Under the pieces are notes generated by a model. It had not been told where the DNA came from, did no database searches, and saw only the letters and a list, made by a program, of their open reading frames with translations. Both the position numbers and the translations under genes were made by a program. DNA of 64,000 nt, taken from the NCBI GenBank assembly GCA_029216955.1, contig JANAVB010003400.1, positions 19,567,425 through 19,631,424 of the forward strand. The letters run 5' to 3'. This document shows, one piece after another, positions 33,962 to 45,109 of this stretch. Numbering within the stretch: position 1 is the stretch's first letter; every line of letters begins with the position of its first letter. This DNA is from Iris pallida. Lineage: Eukaryota > Streptophyta > Magnoliopsida > Asparagales > Iridaceae.

Positions 33962-34300
33962 TTAAACTGATGTCAACATTGTCAGGATTAATTGTCTTTT
34001 AACTCTATGACCATATAGGACAATGGTGTAGAGGTAGTTGGCGTGGACCTTTTCCTGGTTTGAGTAGCCTAGCCACTTGAGATGCGTAGGCAACTCTATC
34101 CTTCGCCCATTGTTGGCGCAGGGTCCTCTTCTCCATATGGTAGCCCAGGGTCCCAATGGCGTAGAACTTTTTGTATGCTTCTATAAGACCCCCTTCAAAG
34201 TTTGGTTTTGGGATAAGTTCTAAATACTTTGAAAGAAGCATAGAAAAAAGAATCTTCATCTGTGCCACAATGGTCAATTTGGCGTAAAAGAGTCCCTCCG
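33962..34300 (-). other. Unassigned coding-like stretch
   Basis: Minus-strand frames give IPKPNFEGGLIEAYKKFYAIGTL and AKDRVAYASQVARLLKPGK in one 90-codon ORF. It could be the tail of a gypsy polyprotein, given its place next to the 150-bp tandem repeats, but no diagnostic motif was seen. Confidence 0.2.
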
Positions 34301-34587
34301 GTTATGGCGTGGATGACTATTCTGCTGCAACTATTAGCCATTAGTTTTTAGAGACTAATGAGTCAGCATATGACTTTTATTCGGTCAACATGATGATTCA
34401 TCGCTATCTTTGCACGGGAGTCAAGGCATTTTTTCTTTTCATCCTGACTGCTTTTGGAGAAGGGCCGACTCTGAAGAGATTTGGCGCATAGTTATTATGA
34501 CCTCTCAGGTTCATCATTAGAAACTCATCAACTACTACCACTTCCCTCTTCTTATGTGTCAGTTTTAGATTTGCTCGTCTTCCTATT

Positions 34588-34890
34588 CACTACACCAAAA
34601 AAGACATTTAGGAACAGTTTTTTTATGTATCTAATATTTTTAGGAACACATGAAAACCGTTCCTAAAAGTGGCGTTGCAATATTTGGAACAGTTATAAAG
34701 CGTTTCAAAATTTAGTTTGGAACGGTTCTCAAACGTTCCTAAATTAAATTTTGGAACACACAAAATGTGTTCTTAAATTATTTTTGGAACATCAGTTGAG
34801 TGTTTCTAAAATTAGATTTTGAAACACACATAATACGTTCCTAGAGTATTTTTTGGAACATTTGCTTCCATTCCTAAATGTAATTTGTAA
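34588..34890 (+). repeat. CACTA left terminal and subterminal repeats
   Basis: The TIR CACTACACCAAAA is followed by repeated AGGAACGGTTnnnAACGTTCC-type palindromic words, about ten within 300 bp. These are the likely transposase-binding array. Confidence 0.85.
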
Positions 34891-35957
34891 TATTTTTTAT
34901 ATCTTTCTTGTGGCTAGCTTTGAAATGCTTTATTAACATTCCAACGTATTTTTCTAATTTCAATTTTGTAGCCAATTTTAATTTTGAACCACAATTATAA
35001 AGATACAATTGAACATTAAAACACATAATAAATGGTGCAATATTTTTTTATACATTGCCTCAGTCAACATCCAAGAGGGCTAAAACATGTCAACTTAATA
35101 TAAATTAAACAACCAATAACATATATCCCAAAAGTTGGATCTTTTTAAAATATCATCAAAAGTATATATAATGTCAAAGTTACAAATGCTATATAAACTC
35201 TAGCTCGACCATAAAAGATAATCTGTTTACAAAATCTAGTTGTTTGAAAGATGATTCCATAAGTTCTCCTCCAACCGAATGATAAAGATTTGATTAACAA
35301 CAACTGGTAACACCTGCATACAACATTATAAAACAAGTTTAAGTTAAAATCAGGATATTAGAGAATAAAAGACTAAGTTGAAAAAAAAATATATAAGATG
35401 AACAAGATAGACTAGATTCAAGAAATTGGACAATAAAAGACTTCTACAATTTAGTCTTACCGACAAAAACAACTCAAAAAATTAAACCAAAACACTGGTC
35501 TGCTATGGTGACACCCTCATCATGATCCAAGCAAGCAGACAGTTGGTGCCAAACTGTTTATATAAAGAGTATTAATTTGCATACGTCAATACATAATAAA
35601 CAACAACAACAACACAGATTTTGGAAACGTCCCCTCTTTCTAGCTTATTTGGCTTCTGCTACTATCGATGATGTTGCTAAAAGAATGAAGTTGTGGGATT
35701 GGTTGGTGATCCAGGATAGTTTGGTACCAAAACGCACCCAACAAAATATTGAACCTACTGATATTCTATAGACATTAAGCGACATCCCGACTACTAAGTT
35801 AATATTAAATGCTAATGTTTGAGAATGAAACCAACTGCATAACAATATCCATGGCACGTCAGTAAGGGAAAAAAGGCAAGATATAAGCAAGTGCAAAAAG
35901 TTGCCAATACTAATGCAAATGAACTAGATAGGAATCTAAAATAAAATTTATAAAATT
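34891..35957. other. CACTA interior, no gene recognised
   Basis: AT-rich. Short ORFs at 35577-35771 and 35645-35896 overlap on opposite strands and show no motif. A possible minus-strand exon near 35310-35240 has only an acceptor-like TGCAG and is not claimed. Confidence 0.35.
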
Positions 35958-35959
35958 AC

Positions 35960-36026
35960 CTCAGTTTCAAGATGATTGAACTTAAGGATTTCACAAGCGT
36001 GCAGATTAAAATCCACGACCCACCTC
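35960..36026 (-). pseudogene. Exon-like segment in the CACTA element
   Basis: The minus strand reads TTTTTGTAG, then a 66-nt open segment encoding RWVVDFNLHACEILKFNH and LETE, then GTAATT. Good acceptor and donor sites around an open phase-0 exon suggest a captured exon. I do not recognise the protein. Confidence 0.45.
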
Positions 36027-36410
36027 TACAAAAATAAAACATGAAGTCAAAATCAACTTCATAATAAATAAATGACAAATGATATTTGAAAGAAAAGTTT
36101 GCAAAAAATAAACTCAGTTTGAAGGTTCATGCCAGAGACGTTTGCCCCAAGGAACAACCTTGTTGACATTGTGCCACAACCTGAATACAAGCCAACATTA
36201 TATTTTCCACCTGACACATCTGCGGCACACAGTAACACTGGCCTGTCTTTTATGCCCAGGCAACTGCCTTTCAGCAAAATTACACATGAGCATATATTAT
36301 GTTCCAAAGATCTCATAAGTTCATATCCAGTCCATGAAGTAGATAAAATGTTACAGAAGCATGTTAAAGAAAGCAGATAAGATGCGCATGGATAGAACAA
36401 TGTACTTACT

Positions 36411-36446
36411 ATCTTCTTGAAATGATACCAACTCCTGTAGATCTGG
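36411..36446 (-). pseudogene. Short exon-like segment in the CACTA element
   Basis: The minus strand has a T-rich tract ending TTTTCCAG, a 33-36 nt open segment (ATCTACAGGAGTTGGTATC...) and the donor GTAAGT. It lies between the exon-like piece at 35960 and the gene fragment at 36559. It may belong to the same captured gene. Confidence 0.4.
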
Positions 36447-36558
36447 AAAAGGAAAGCAAAAAAAAAAAAGTGAGCAAAAAAAAAAAGATAGTGTCCTTAA
36501 GTGTAAACATAATTGTTAGGCATATAATGTGGTGTCAAGGACAGAACATAGTTGGTAC

Positions 36559-37207
36559 CTTGCTTGCTGCTTCCCTGCATAAACAAGTCTCCCGTTACTC
36601 AATCCTTTGTTTGCACCAATTCCAACAGTGTTGTGCAAAGCAGAATTAGCAGGTCTCACCTCAGATGATATGCCATTTGGTTCCTGGTGGTTCTTTGATT
36701 TAGTTGAGATGTTTACATCAGATAACCCTTTTACAATGTTAAAGTTCACACTGTTTGGTTGTTGGTTGTATGATTTTGGAATCTGTGAACTTCTGTCAAA
36801 TGAATCCCCTGGGTGAGAGACGGCAGCACCATCCGAGAATGAAACCGTATTAGTAGGCTTTTGAATCAACAGAAGGTATTCTTTTAAGGCAATTGCTCTG
36901 TGCAACTGGAGTAAGAACCACAGAGCGGAAAAATGATGAATAAGGAGCAGAAGATGCAGCAGCAGCAATAACTTTTGCAAAAGCTGTAGTTGCTGATATA
37001 AGTTTTTGAGCTCCTTCCCGCAGGTTAATGATGTCCCCTTCAACGACAAATAACTGGAATTGCATAGTCAGGACTTCTGACAATGATAACAGTTCAATTA
37101 TACAGTTTAAATAGAAGAGTTAATAAGCATACTTCAGGATGATGAGCAAAAAATTCGTCAAGCTTCCCGTAGCATTTTTTGTAATCATGCCAGCGTAGAG
37201 GAGCAAG
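36559..37207 (-). pseudogene. Captured host gene fragment, two exons with intron retained
   Basis: Exon 1 (about 37207-37133) reads LRWHDYKKCYGKLDEFFAHH, then PE, and ends at a GTATGC donor. Exon 2 starts at 37053 after TTCCAG and continues seamlessly with LFVVEGDIINLREGAQKLIS, ATTAFAKVIAAAASSAPYSS and TPVAQ. A frameshift then breaks the frame (stop after VDSKAY), and the original frame resumes with NTVSFSDGAAVSHPGDSFDR and ends near GKQQAR at a GTACC donor (36559). The DEFFAHHPELFVVEGD...LREGAQ block resembles a small winged-helix-like domain of a conserved plant protein that I cannot name. The intact 78-nt intron shows capture as DNA, not from mRNA. The frameshift and missing ends make it a pseudogene. 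Confidence 0.7.
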
Positions 37208-37349
37208 CATTTACCTAAGCCTATTTGGTAGCTGAAAGTTAAAAATAGAACATGAATACACCAATCAGTCTTCTAGATATTCATGGGGTCCTCCATTATA
37301 TTATTGGTTTGTTCAGAATGAAATTAGATCGAAACTTAACAGTGGAGAA

Positions 37350-37460
37350 AGGCGCGTCTAGGCGCGCCTTTTCTTGGTTGCGCCTTGCTGAAAGGTGCGC
37401 CGGAAGAAAGGGGCCTTGCCTAGTGAGGGGCGAGGCACGCCTTCGACTACCATGCTCTCA
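37350..37460. repeat. AGGCGC-rich dispersed repeat, partial copy
   Basis: AAAGGCGCGTCTAGGCGCG through GCACGCCTTCGACTACCAT matches the right end of the fuller copy at 40835-41335. It is non-coding although it opens a short ORF. Confidence 0.75.
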
Positions 37461-37482
37461 TACCAATTTCCATATAGTCTAG

Positions 37483-39654
37483 GCTTCAGGACCACAACGG
37501 AATTGGTTTTGGAAAAGAAAAGGAATTCAAAAAGAAATGTCTAACTTCCTGAAGAAACAATCAAAAAGAAATGTCTAACGTCCTGAAGAAACATGTATCC
37601 TCAAAACTTTGTGCTTCTGTGAGTTTTAATTGTGATATGGAGTATGTTGCATAAACACAGAAACCACATGATTCGAACACAGCAGCACGGATAAGAAAAC
37701 AATCTGGAGTGCCCTAATGTATTTTGGAGTGTCAATGTAGTGTTTGATATGTGTCCAACACGACACAAGACGGAAACAACATCGATTGTTAGAATGTCAA
37801 AGCTTCCCAGATAGGTGCTAATTTAGAGACTGAACATAGGAGTTTTGGACAAATTTTAGAGGCTAAAATTAACATCTTATAAGCAAAAACGGAAAATAAC
37901 ATCATTGACTTATACAGAGAAAGAGGAAGAAGAAGATGACCAGCTAAGAGGTATCTTGAGAAATTTCCAGTTAACTTTTTTTAACCCAGAAAAACACCAC
38001 GTAAACCAAGAATTAAGTCAATATTTCGGCGCAACACCCTGAATAAAATATAAACACATTGTAACAACTCAGAACTTTCTTACATATCACGTTACTATTT
38101 AATTGAAAATAATTGAACTGGTACCGTTAACATGAAAAGTCCCCATCCAAGATGTTCCCCTTGTTGGATACTAAATCACTCCTAACACCTATTAACCTGT
38201 TGCAATAACTTAATCCCCTTATTTGAAAGTAACAAACATAGAAATAAAACTGCAAAGCTATACCAAAAGTAGATAATCCTTCAGGCTCCATTAGATACAG
38301 GCATTTGAATGAGGAACTGAGAAATCGGGCCTATATCCCATCATTTGCTATTTTAACACACCCAGGAGTTAAAATTGTGACCTGCCTACTTTTATGTCTT
38401 TCATTACTTTTACTGGTTAATAGATTCCTGGAGGAGGGTGCAATTAGGGTCTTAGAGCCCCAACTCCAGAGACACAAGAATGGACCTTGTACTATAACAC
38501 TACAATTCCTCCATTTAAAATTAGTGTTTGGTCCAGAAATTTAGATATCAGACCTAGTTTCTACTCTCCCATCTCTCTCCCTTAGCGCAATAATCTCATA
38601 AAGTCAAACAAGTTGACTGTAGTATCTCTAGGGATCCACATTATTTCTACAGGAGATATCCCCTTTGCGCATTAAAAACAAACCCTCGACAATTTTCGAG
38701 ATCATGGACTCCTACTAACTACACACTCTATCTCATATAAACAAGCTGCCACCATTTCTCTATGCTCCCATAGCAACACAAATCCTCAAATACCTCATAC
38801 CATATGGATATATTGACCATTCATGTTTCCCCAAGAATACAAAATCTCTGAAGCAATGATGTACAAATCACTTTTGCGTGTTTTTGACACCTTGATAGGT
38901 TTGGAGAGCATAAACACTGTACCTCATTCGAGCAAGTTGACACTTTCTCTATGCTCCCTTTCCACAAATCCTCAAGTACTTCACACCATATGAATATTGA
39001 CCCATCATGACCATAGTCAAGCTCTTCCTTTAACATTCATGTTCCAGGTTTAAGCACCCATTTATGGTCAGATATAATATATTACATATTGGCATATTTG
39101 TTGGCTCGGTGTACCATGTCAATTTACCTTTTTGACAGCTTATTCAAGTGTTAATGAATACAACTTCCATAGTTTGATTGAAAAGATGATAGGTCTAAAA
39201 ATTTGCCTTCAGCTAGGAGCTTCTTTAAGACAATAGAACAAAGACTTGCATGGAGGTCCTACTGGCATACTCTATAGAAACCTTCTAACTCAAGAAAATT
39301 TAAAAGAAAATGCTAGAAACTTAGAAAGTAGAAATAACATAAATCAACCAAAAATAAATGCAAGAAGATGCATCACTATGGTATAGAGTAAAGTATATGG
39401 GTAGGATACTTTAGCCATTAAACAATCCCAATTTATACTGTATTGGTATCATTTTTTAAGTCATGATGTAATATCTTAATATTTTCTTAAGAGTTCGCAA
39501 AATACTGTTGGAATTTATATCATATGTACCGTATTCGAACTTAGCTATAACTATGTACTATTATGTGTCCGTGCACCGCCTGAACTGCTATATTGTCCTA
39601 TGGCACCCCTCAGCCACTATGTGGAGGATGTCCTCTATTGGCATCATTTAAGCT
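37483..39654. other. CACTA interior, no gene recognised
   Basis: Contains short local duplications (CAAAAAGAAATGTCTAAC at 37528 and 37563; TTTCTCTATGCTCCCATAGC and TTTCTCTATGCTCCCTTTCC at about 38755 and 38945). No supported coding sequence. Confidence 0.35.
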
Positions 39655-40290
39655 AGGATCGTAGTATCAGTATCGGAATCGGTTTAGGACCCTTCTTCGG
39701 AGTATCGATATCGGTACAGTTTCGGAAGTTTCCGCATTTTCAAATTGGAGTATTGGGTTCTTGGTTTCGGAAGCCAAGAGATAATAGATATTATATTAAA
39801 AAAAATTATATAGAAAATATTTTATACATTTAGACATAACCTTATGCATTATTGGTTGTTTCCTTTAGTTTTGAATGAAATAATATTTAACATTATGGAA
39901 TTAGTTATCCCACAATAGAGATTGTTGTTTATTTTATTCGCCTTTAGACAAAGTACCCCATGATTGTATCAACACAATAGTATAAAACATTCACAAGTGA
40001 CAATAGTTAAATTGTCAATAATATTTTATCAACACATTCTCGCATATTGATCTATGACACGATACCACATGATAGTGTCAACATTATTTTTTACCATAAT
40101 TCCCTTTACTTTTAGTTGGTTTTTGGGCTAAATTGACCATAAAAGAGAACAACGATTCGATATCGTCCGATACCGGTATCGGTAAGTATCAGATAGGAAA
40201 TGCCAAAGTCGATACATTACGGCTTATACATATAGGTATCGGACTATACGGCGATATAGGTATCGGTCGATACTATGAAGCTTGGCTTTA
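39655..40290. repeat. TATCGG-rich dispersed repeat, copy 3
   Basis: It begins GATCGTAGTATCAGTATCGG and ends GGTATCGGTCGATACTATGA, so the two ends are imperfect inverted repeats built on TAGTATCG. The AT-rich core resembles copies 1 and 2 in the subunit e intron. It lies inside the CACTA element. Confidence 0.75.
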
Positions 40291-40834
40291 AGTTACCGCC
40301 AAGCTTAAGCTCACGACGAGTAGCCCTGGCATGGTTACCTAACAAGTCCCATAAGAAAATCCAAACCTTCCTTCTATAAATCCTTTTGAAAAAAATGATT
40401 TATAGGATATAAAAAACATAACAATAACGGCCTTTCTAGTGTTTCTAGCTTAATGATAAAGAGCACGCCAAATCTCGAAGTCTTGTGTTTGATATGCATT
40501 GACCTCTGAATGACATAATGACATTATCTGAGCTTTCTTTTCATCCATCTTTTTGTTCTTTTTCTTTAATTTTCTCGAAAAGCCCTTTCGTCCAACGTAA
40601 AGGAAACTTCAGTATTACCCCAAACTCCTTTCTCCATGTATTTCCACTTCCCTCCTCTTTTCTACACGCTATCATATCCCATCTACAATATTAACAGTAA
40701 AGAAGTCACTGGACCATGTTTCATACCATCGACAAATAGTGGTGACCACATTCTACGGTGTAGCTCCTCTCTAATGTTTGTTTTTTCTTGTTGTCAGAAT
40801 CATATGTTCCAAGTTGTAGATCGTACGAAGGTAT

Positions 40835-41335
40835 TCAAAGGCGCAAGGCGTACTCGAAGTGCAAAAGGTCCATATCACCCGAGGTGCACTTAAGGCGCAC
40901 GTCCGAGTGAAGTGAGGGGCAAAATAAAAACTAATAAAAATATACATAAATAAAATAGTAACTTAAGAAACAAAACCAAATAACATATTAAAACCAATAA
41001 AAACATGTTAACATAACCAAATGAACTAGCATATCAACAATAACACTCAACAAAACTAACATGAATTTGTATTTTTTCTACTGCGCTTTTAGTAAATTTT
41101 AGTTTTTCAAGTTCAACTGTAGCCAACTTTGGCAACCGTGTCTCATTTTTTTGTAAAAATACAAAAAAACAAAAAATACATAAGGTGCGTCTAGGCGTGC
41201 CTTTTCTTTTTTGCGCCTTGCTGAAAGACACACCTAAGGCGCGCCTTGGGAGCGCCCAGAGAAATGCGCCTCGCCTAGTGATGTGCGAGGCACAAATGTT
41301 GTGCCTTGTTCTGAGGCGCACCTTTGACTACCATC
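40835..41335. repeat. AGGCGC-rich dispersed repeat, fuller copy
   Basis: It starts GTATTCAAAGGCGCAAGGCG and ends GAGGCGCACCTTTGACTACC. The two ends are imperfect inverted repeats (GTATTCAAAGGCGC against GTAGTCAAAGGTGC). The middle is AT-rich and the right part repeats GCGCCTTG/AGGCGCG words. Non-coding; class unknown. Confidence 0.75.
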
Positions 41336-41939
41336 TACACTTCACTCCTCCTCCTCCAGCACTGCTTATGTTCCAATCGATGATTTTTGCAGAAGAATCA
41401 GAATTTTTGCAATAGAAAAATCTATAAACAAATCTGCCATTCATAAGCTAGCATCGACAAAATTAACTAATTTATTATTATTACTATATATAATTATCTG
41501 GTAGTTGAACTGGAAGCATGATTAGGTCATCATCTAAACGATCTAAGCATGAAAAAAAATTAGACTTACACAATAGTAGACATCTCACTAGTATCTGATG
41601 TCTCATTAACCCTAAAAAGAAATCAAAAGAAAAAATAAACAAGAAAAAGAAGAGAACCCATCTGAGAGAAGAAAACACAATATTTTACCATCAGTTAACA
41701 TCGATCCGTCTAGTACCATCATCAAGGGTGAAGGATGCATCGGTTATCCTCTCCCCCTTACTCAACATAAGACCCATAAGTCTCACTTGCCAAACTCCCA
41801 TTCTAATCAAACAATCGATAGAACAATAAAAAAATGGTACTGAAGATTAAAAATTTAGGGCTAGGATTTCAGTTGAGCAATCAAAACTGGTGTGCTTCTG
41901 TTCTAATCTTATCGTGTTCGTATTTGTGTCGGTGCTTAC

Positions 41940-42053
41940 AATGGAGACGTCTACGTCATTGACCGCAAAGTTATACTTGTCGTCGTTGGCATGGTAGGCC
42001 TTGTTGATGTACTTCACCATCAACGGGAGAACGCCATGGGCTTCCCGGACCTA
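41940..42053 (-). pseudogene. Exon-like segment in the CACTA element
   Basis: The minus strand reads TTGTTGTCTTTAG, then an open segment VREAHGVLPLMVKYINKAYH and ANDDKYNFAVNDVDVSI, then GTAAGC. Its base composition is higher in GC than the surroundings and it has good splice borders. I do not recognise the protein. It probably belongs with the GC-rich first-exon-like block just upstream on the minus strand. Confidence 0.5.
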
Positions 42054-42086
42054 AAGACAACAAATTTCAGAGAGAGGTAGGAAACC

Positions 42087-42390
42087 CTAACCAAGGCAAA
42101 ACCCTAACCTTGGTGGAGGAGGAGGAGTAATCGGTGTTCTGTGTGGCTTGGGATTACATGAAATCGCCATCGAAAAAAATAAAGGTGGTTGCGGGTGCGG
42201 AGGAGGGTTGTAGTGGGCGACGGAGGGGGCAGTATAGAGAAGGAGGGGAAGGGACAGAGATGAGGAGTTGCGGCCATGGAGGCTGAGGAAGGAGAGGAGC
42301 TGGGGGCGACAGAAGCAGAGGGAAGGGACAAGGAGTCTGAGGGAGGAAGAATTTTTTAGCATTGGGGAGGAAAAATGCACAGAACACTTT
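42087..42390 (-). pseudogene. GC-rich first-exon-like block in the CACTA element
   Basis: One minus-strand ORF of 97 codons (MHFSSPMLKNSSSLRLLVPS...) is rich in Ser, Leu and Pro, with TTAGGGTTT words just after it. It resembles the 5' end of a plant gene (5' UTR plus first coding exon). Whether it is coding is uncertain; two other frames are also open. Confidence 0.35.
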
Positions 42391-42429
42391 GCTTATCAAC
42401 ATGTGAGGAGCTCGTGCAATTTTAACACA

Positions 42430-42612
42430 AGTTACAACATTTCTTAGTTGTTCCAAAAAAATACAATGTATGATTAACTTCAGAATAAATAATTTTGGGA
42501 ACACTTAACTACTTTGGAACGGATAAAATGTGTTCCAACACCTAGGAACGTTTATATACCGTTTCAAAGTCCAAAATTTCAAACGTTTCAAATTGTCCAT
42601 TTTGGTGTAGTG
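42430..42612 (-). repeat. CACTA right terminal and subterminal repeats
   Basis: GGAACACTTAACTACTTTGG, TGTGTTCCAACACCTAGGAA and ACCGTTTC-type words mirror the left subterminal array. It ends in the TIR TTTTGGTGTAGTG at 42612. Confidence 0.85.
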
Positions 42613-42615
42613 ATT

Positions 42616-43357
42616 CGTTACCTGGGGTATATGAATAGTCATCCTCTTTTTTTATAAATACAGGATTTTGATGGCAAAGTGAGGGATCTAAAACTGCCAA
42701 AGGATCCAGTGCTCCCCACGTTTTATTTCTACTTCCGTCATTTTTCCTTCTTCCCATGGATCCATAAAGGACTTCTCATCGACGTTCTAAATCACTTTTT
42801 AATTCATTTTTATGCTGACAAGCTTATCTTTGACAGTGTTTAGGTCTAGTCACCGAAGAAGCGAAAGCTCATTCCAAACATACAGAGTTACCAAAGGCCA
42901 CTTCTGAGGTAGAGACTAAAGAAGCCATCGATGTTGCCATAACTGAACAAACAGGACCCATCGATGTGTTCGCAACTGGCGAGATTGGGGAGGCAGTGCA
43001 CATAGTCTCCTAAACTACTGAAGGTATAATGTCGTTCCTTCAGAATCTCCTTTTTTGGGTTAAAATGCTTTGTTTTTACTTTTACAGCACCAACCTCTTC
43101 TGGATGACTATCAACTCGGCCGACTGAGACGAGGCCACCACCACTGAATCAGTTCCTGTGTCGAGGTTACCTATGCTTCCATTACCGGCTTAGGGATGGC
43201 GCGATTGGTGAAGATCTAGATGACCAGCTTTTATGACATTCTTAGGCACGATCTTCTTCTTGTGATGAGTGGAAGTTTGTCATTTGAAACTATCAAAGCA
43301 GCACTGACCAAGAAGATTGACGTGGTGAAGCTGTACCCAGATTTCGGAAGCATCGTC
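42616..43357. other. Flank between the CACTA element and retroelement B, no gene confirmed
   Basis: Continuous with 34587 before the CACTA insertion. Plus-strand pieces such as DFDGKVRDLKLPKDPVLPTF (after TAAATACAG at about 42661) and LVTEEAKAHSKHTELPKATS look coding-like but are frame-broken. Not recognised. Confidence 0.3.
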
Positions 43358-44561
43358 TGTCACGCCCCAGAACCAGAATACTGGAGAGCGGGGGCAGACA
43401 TAGCCAGCTACGTATAATGAAATGGAATCCACCTCACTATACGGTCACGACTGTCTAGATATATGAGGGTTTATCTACAAGCCATCAGTCTCTTATGGTC
43501 AATAACAAGCCTAGTGTCTCAATCACAAGCAAGTAAGTAAATGTTACAAGATGTACGATCACCAAATATACAATAGTAAGGCGTCCCAAACATTACATAT
43601 TCGGCTGATCATGAAGCTAGTCGTTACAAAATGTGAGGACTAGCAAGAGTTTAGTCATACATGATCAACCCTAGGTTGCCAATCATGTTACAGCCCGTAG
43701 GCAGACAGTAAGTAAAATGTACACGAGCTAACACTTGCTCGGCGGCTAAACGTCTCAAAAGAATAATTTTACAATAAAGTGAGAGAGCCAAAAATAAACC
43801 CACTCGTTGCCAGGATTTTGCCTAGTGGTCACCATCTGGCTGGAAAGTCGGTAGATCCTCTGGAGCTGCTCTGGTATCTGGCCATACAAAACCAGCTGGA
43901 TCAGATCCCAGAAAGAGCAAGTGCCACAAGGGAGGCTTCACTTAGGAACTAAAACCAACAATTAGCACAAGAGTATAATTACAAATAAAAGACAGTAATA
44001 AAGGGCTTGATATTAAAAGAATAACAGCAGTCATAATAGAGTGCGAGGAAAACCATTCAATTAGCAAATCTTGTTGGTAAGGTAAACCGTATCAAGCATG
44101 ACAGGTGATATACGATGAGATAACCATGGAACTATTCAGATAACCAGGTAACAACCCGTAAACCAAACAAGGACCGGGGTTGTAACCCTTCGTCTGAACA
44201 GAACTTGGTTTTTCCTACCATTTATCGGTAAGATAAATAAGAAAATAGGTCATGTAACAATCTTATACAGGATCAAGACAAGACTAGACTGATTGAACTC
44301 CATCCAACAATAATGGTCAAGCAATAAGTACGGCTTGATACTTTAACTAACTAGGGTTATCACAGGCCTAGTTACTAGCAAGATGCAAAGAGATTCCCAA
44401 GTCCAGTTACCCGCCTGCTGCTACCTGAGTGATCCCAGCAAAGAAAAGGAAAAGATAGCATGATATAGCAGACACACTGTAGTAAGATACATGTGTCCTA
44501 AGGTACCACACTCGACGGCGGGCTGGAAGTGCGCTCATCTCGACGGATAGCAACAAATCCC

Positions 44562-44582
44562 ATGTATATATATATATATATA
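44562..44582. repeat. (TA)n in B LTR1
   Basis: About 20 bp here; the same site in LTR2 (60926-60981) has about 56 bp. Confidence 0.95.
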
Positions 44583-45109
44583 AGGCCGGGATCAAAGGGG
44601 CAACAGGTAACTGGGAAAGTCTCTTCATGAACTACTGTATTATTCTAGTTATTAGCCTTAGCCATTTACAGTAGGTACCCCTGACCGTGGTACTCAGGGG
44701 TCCCCATCCTAGACATGATGCAAGACAAGACGGGTTCATTTGTACAAGCACAATCGTCCACGGTGTCCAGGTTATTCAATCTTGTCGTGTCATGTTAGAC
44801 GTTGCAACAGCATTTCGAGAATATCATGTCAGGAGTGCGCCACGGTGGGCCACTATCATTCATTATCATGCCAAGTTATCATGTCAAAATTTGTCAGGTC
44901 AAGTTATCTTGTCAGGAGTGCACCACGGCGGGTCACTATCAAGTCATGTCATTATCAAGGAGGGGAGAAACTTGCACAATTAAATAATAATATATATAAT
45001 ATATATATTCCTGAAGCCAAGGAGAAACTTTACAACTTTTATGTTGGGAGTGAAAGAAATTCTGACCACAATTCAGGCAAATAAAATATTTAAACAATCA
45101 AAGTGGATC

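Larger units (their letters stand above)
34588..42612. mobile_element. Complete 8-kb CACTA element carrying captured gene pieces
   Basis: The ends are CACTACACCAAAAAAGAC (34588) and its inverse ...TCCATTTTGGTGTAGTG (42612). The flanking trinucleotide is ATT on both sides (34585-34587 and 42613-42615), the 3-bp duplication typical of CACTA elements. Subterminal GGAACnnTT/AACGTTCC motifs in both orientations fill 34600-34890 and 42430-42600. No transposase domain was recognised. The interior holds minus-strand exon-like segments with splice sites, and at least three dispersed repeats. It is non-autonomous and of the gene-capturing type. Confidence 0.9.

Noticed and set aside
36129..36380. Plus-strand 83-codon ORF inside the CACTA element
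   Set aside because: No motif, no splice context, and the exon-like signals around it are on the other strand.
44687..45084. ORFs of 98-114 codons in B LTR1, repeated at 61087-61448
   Set aside because: They recur because the LTR is duplicated, overlap in all three frames, and show no domain.
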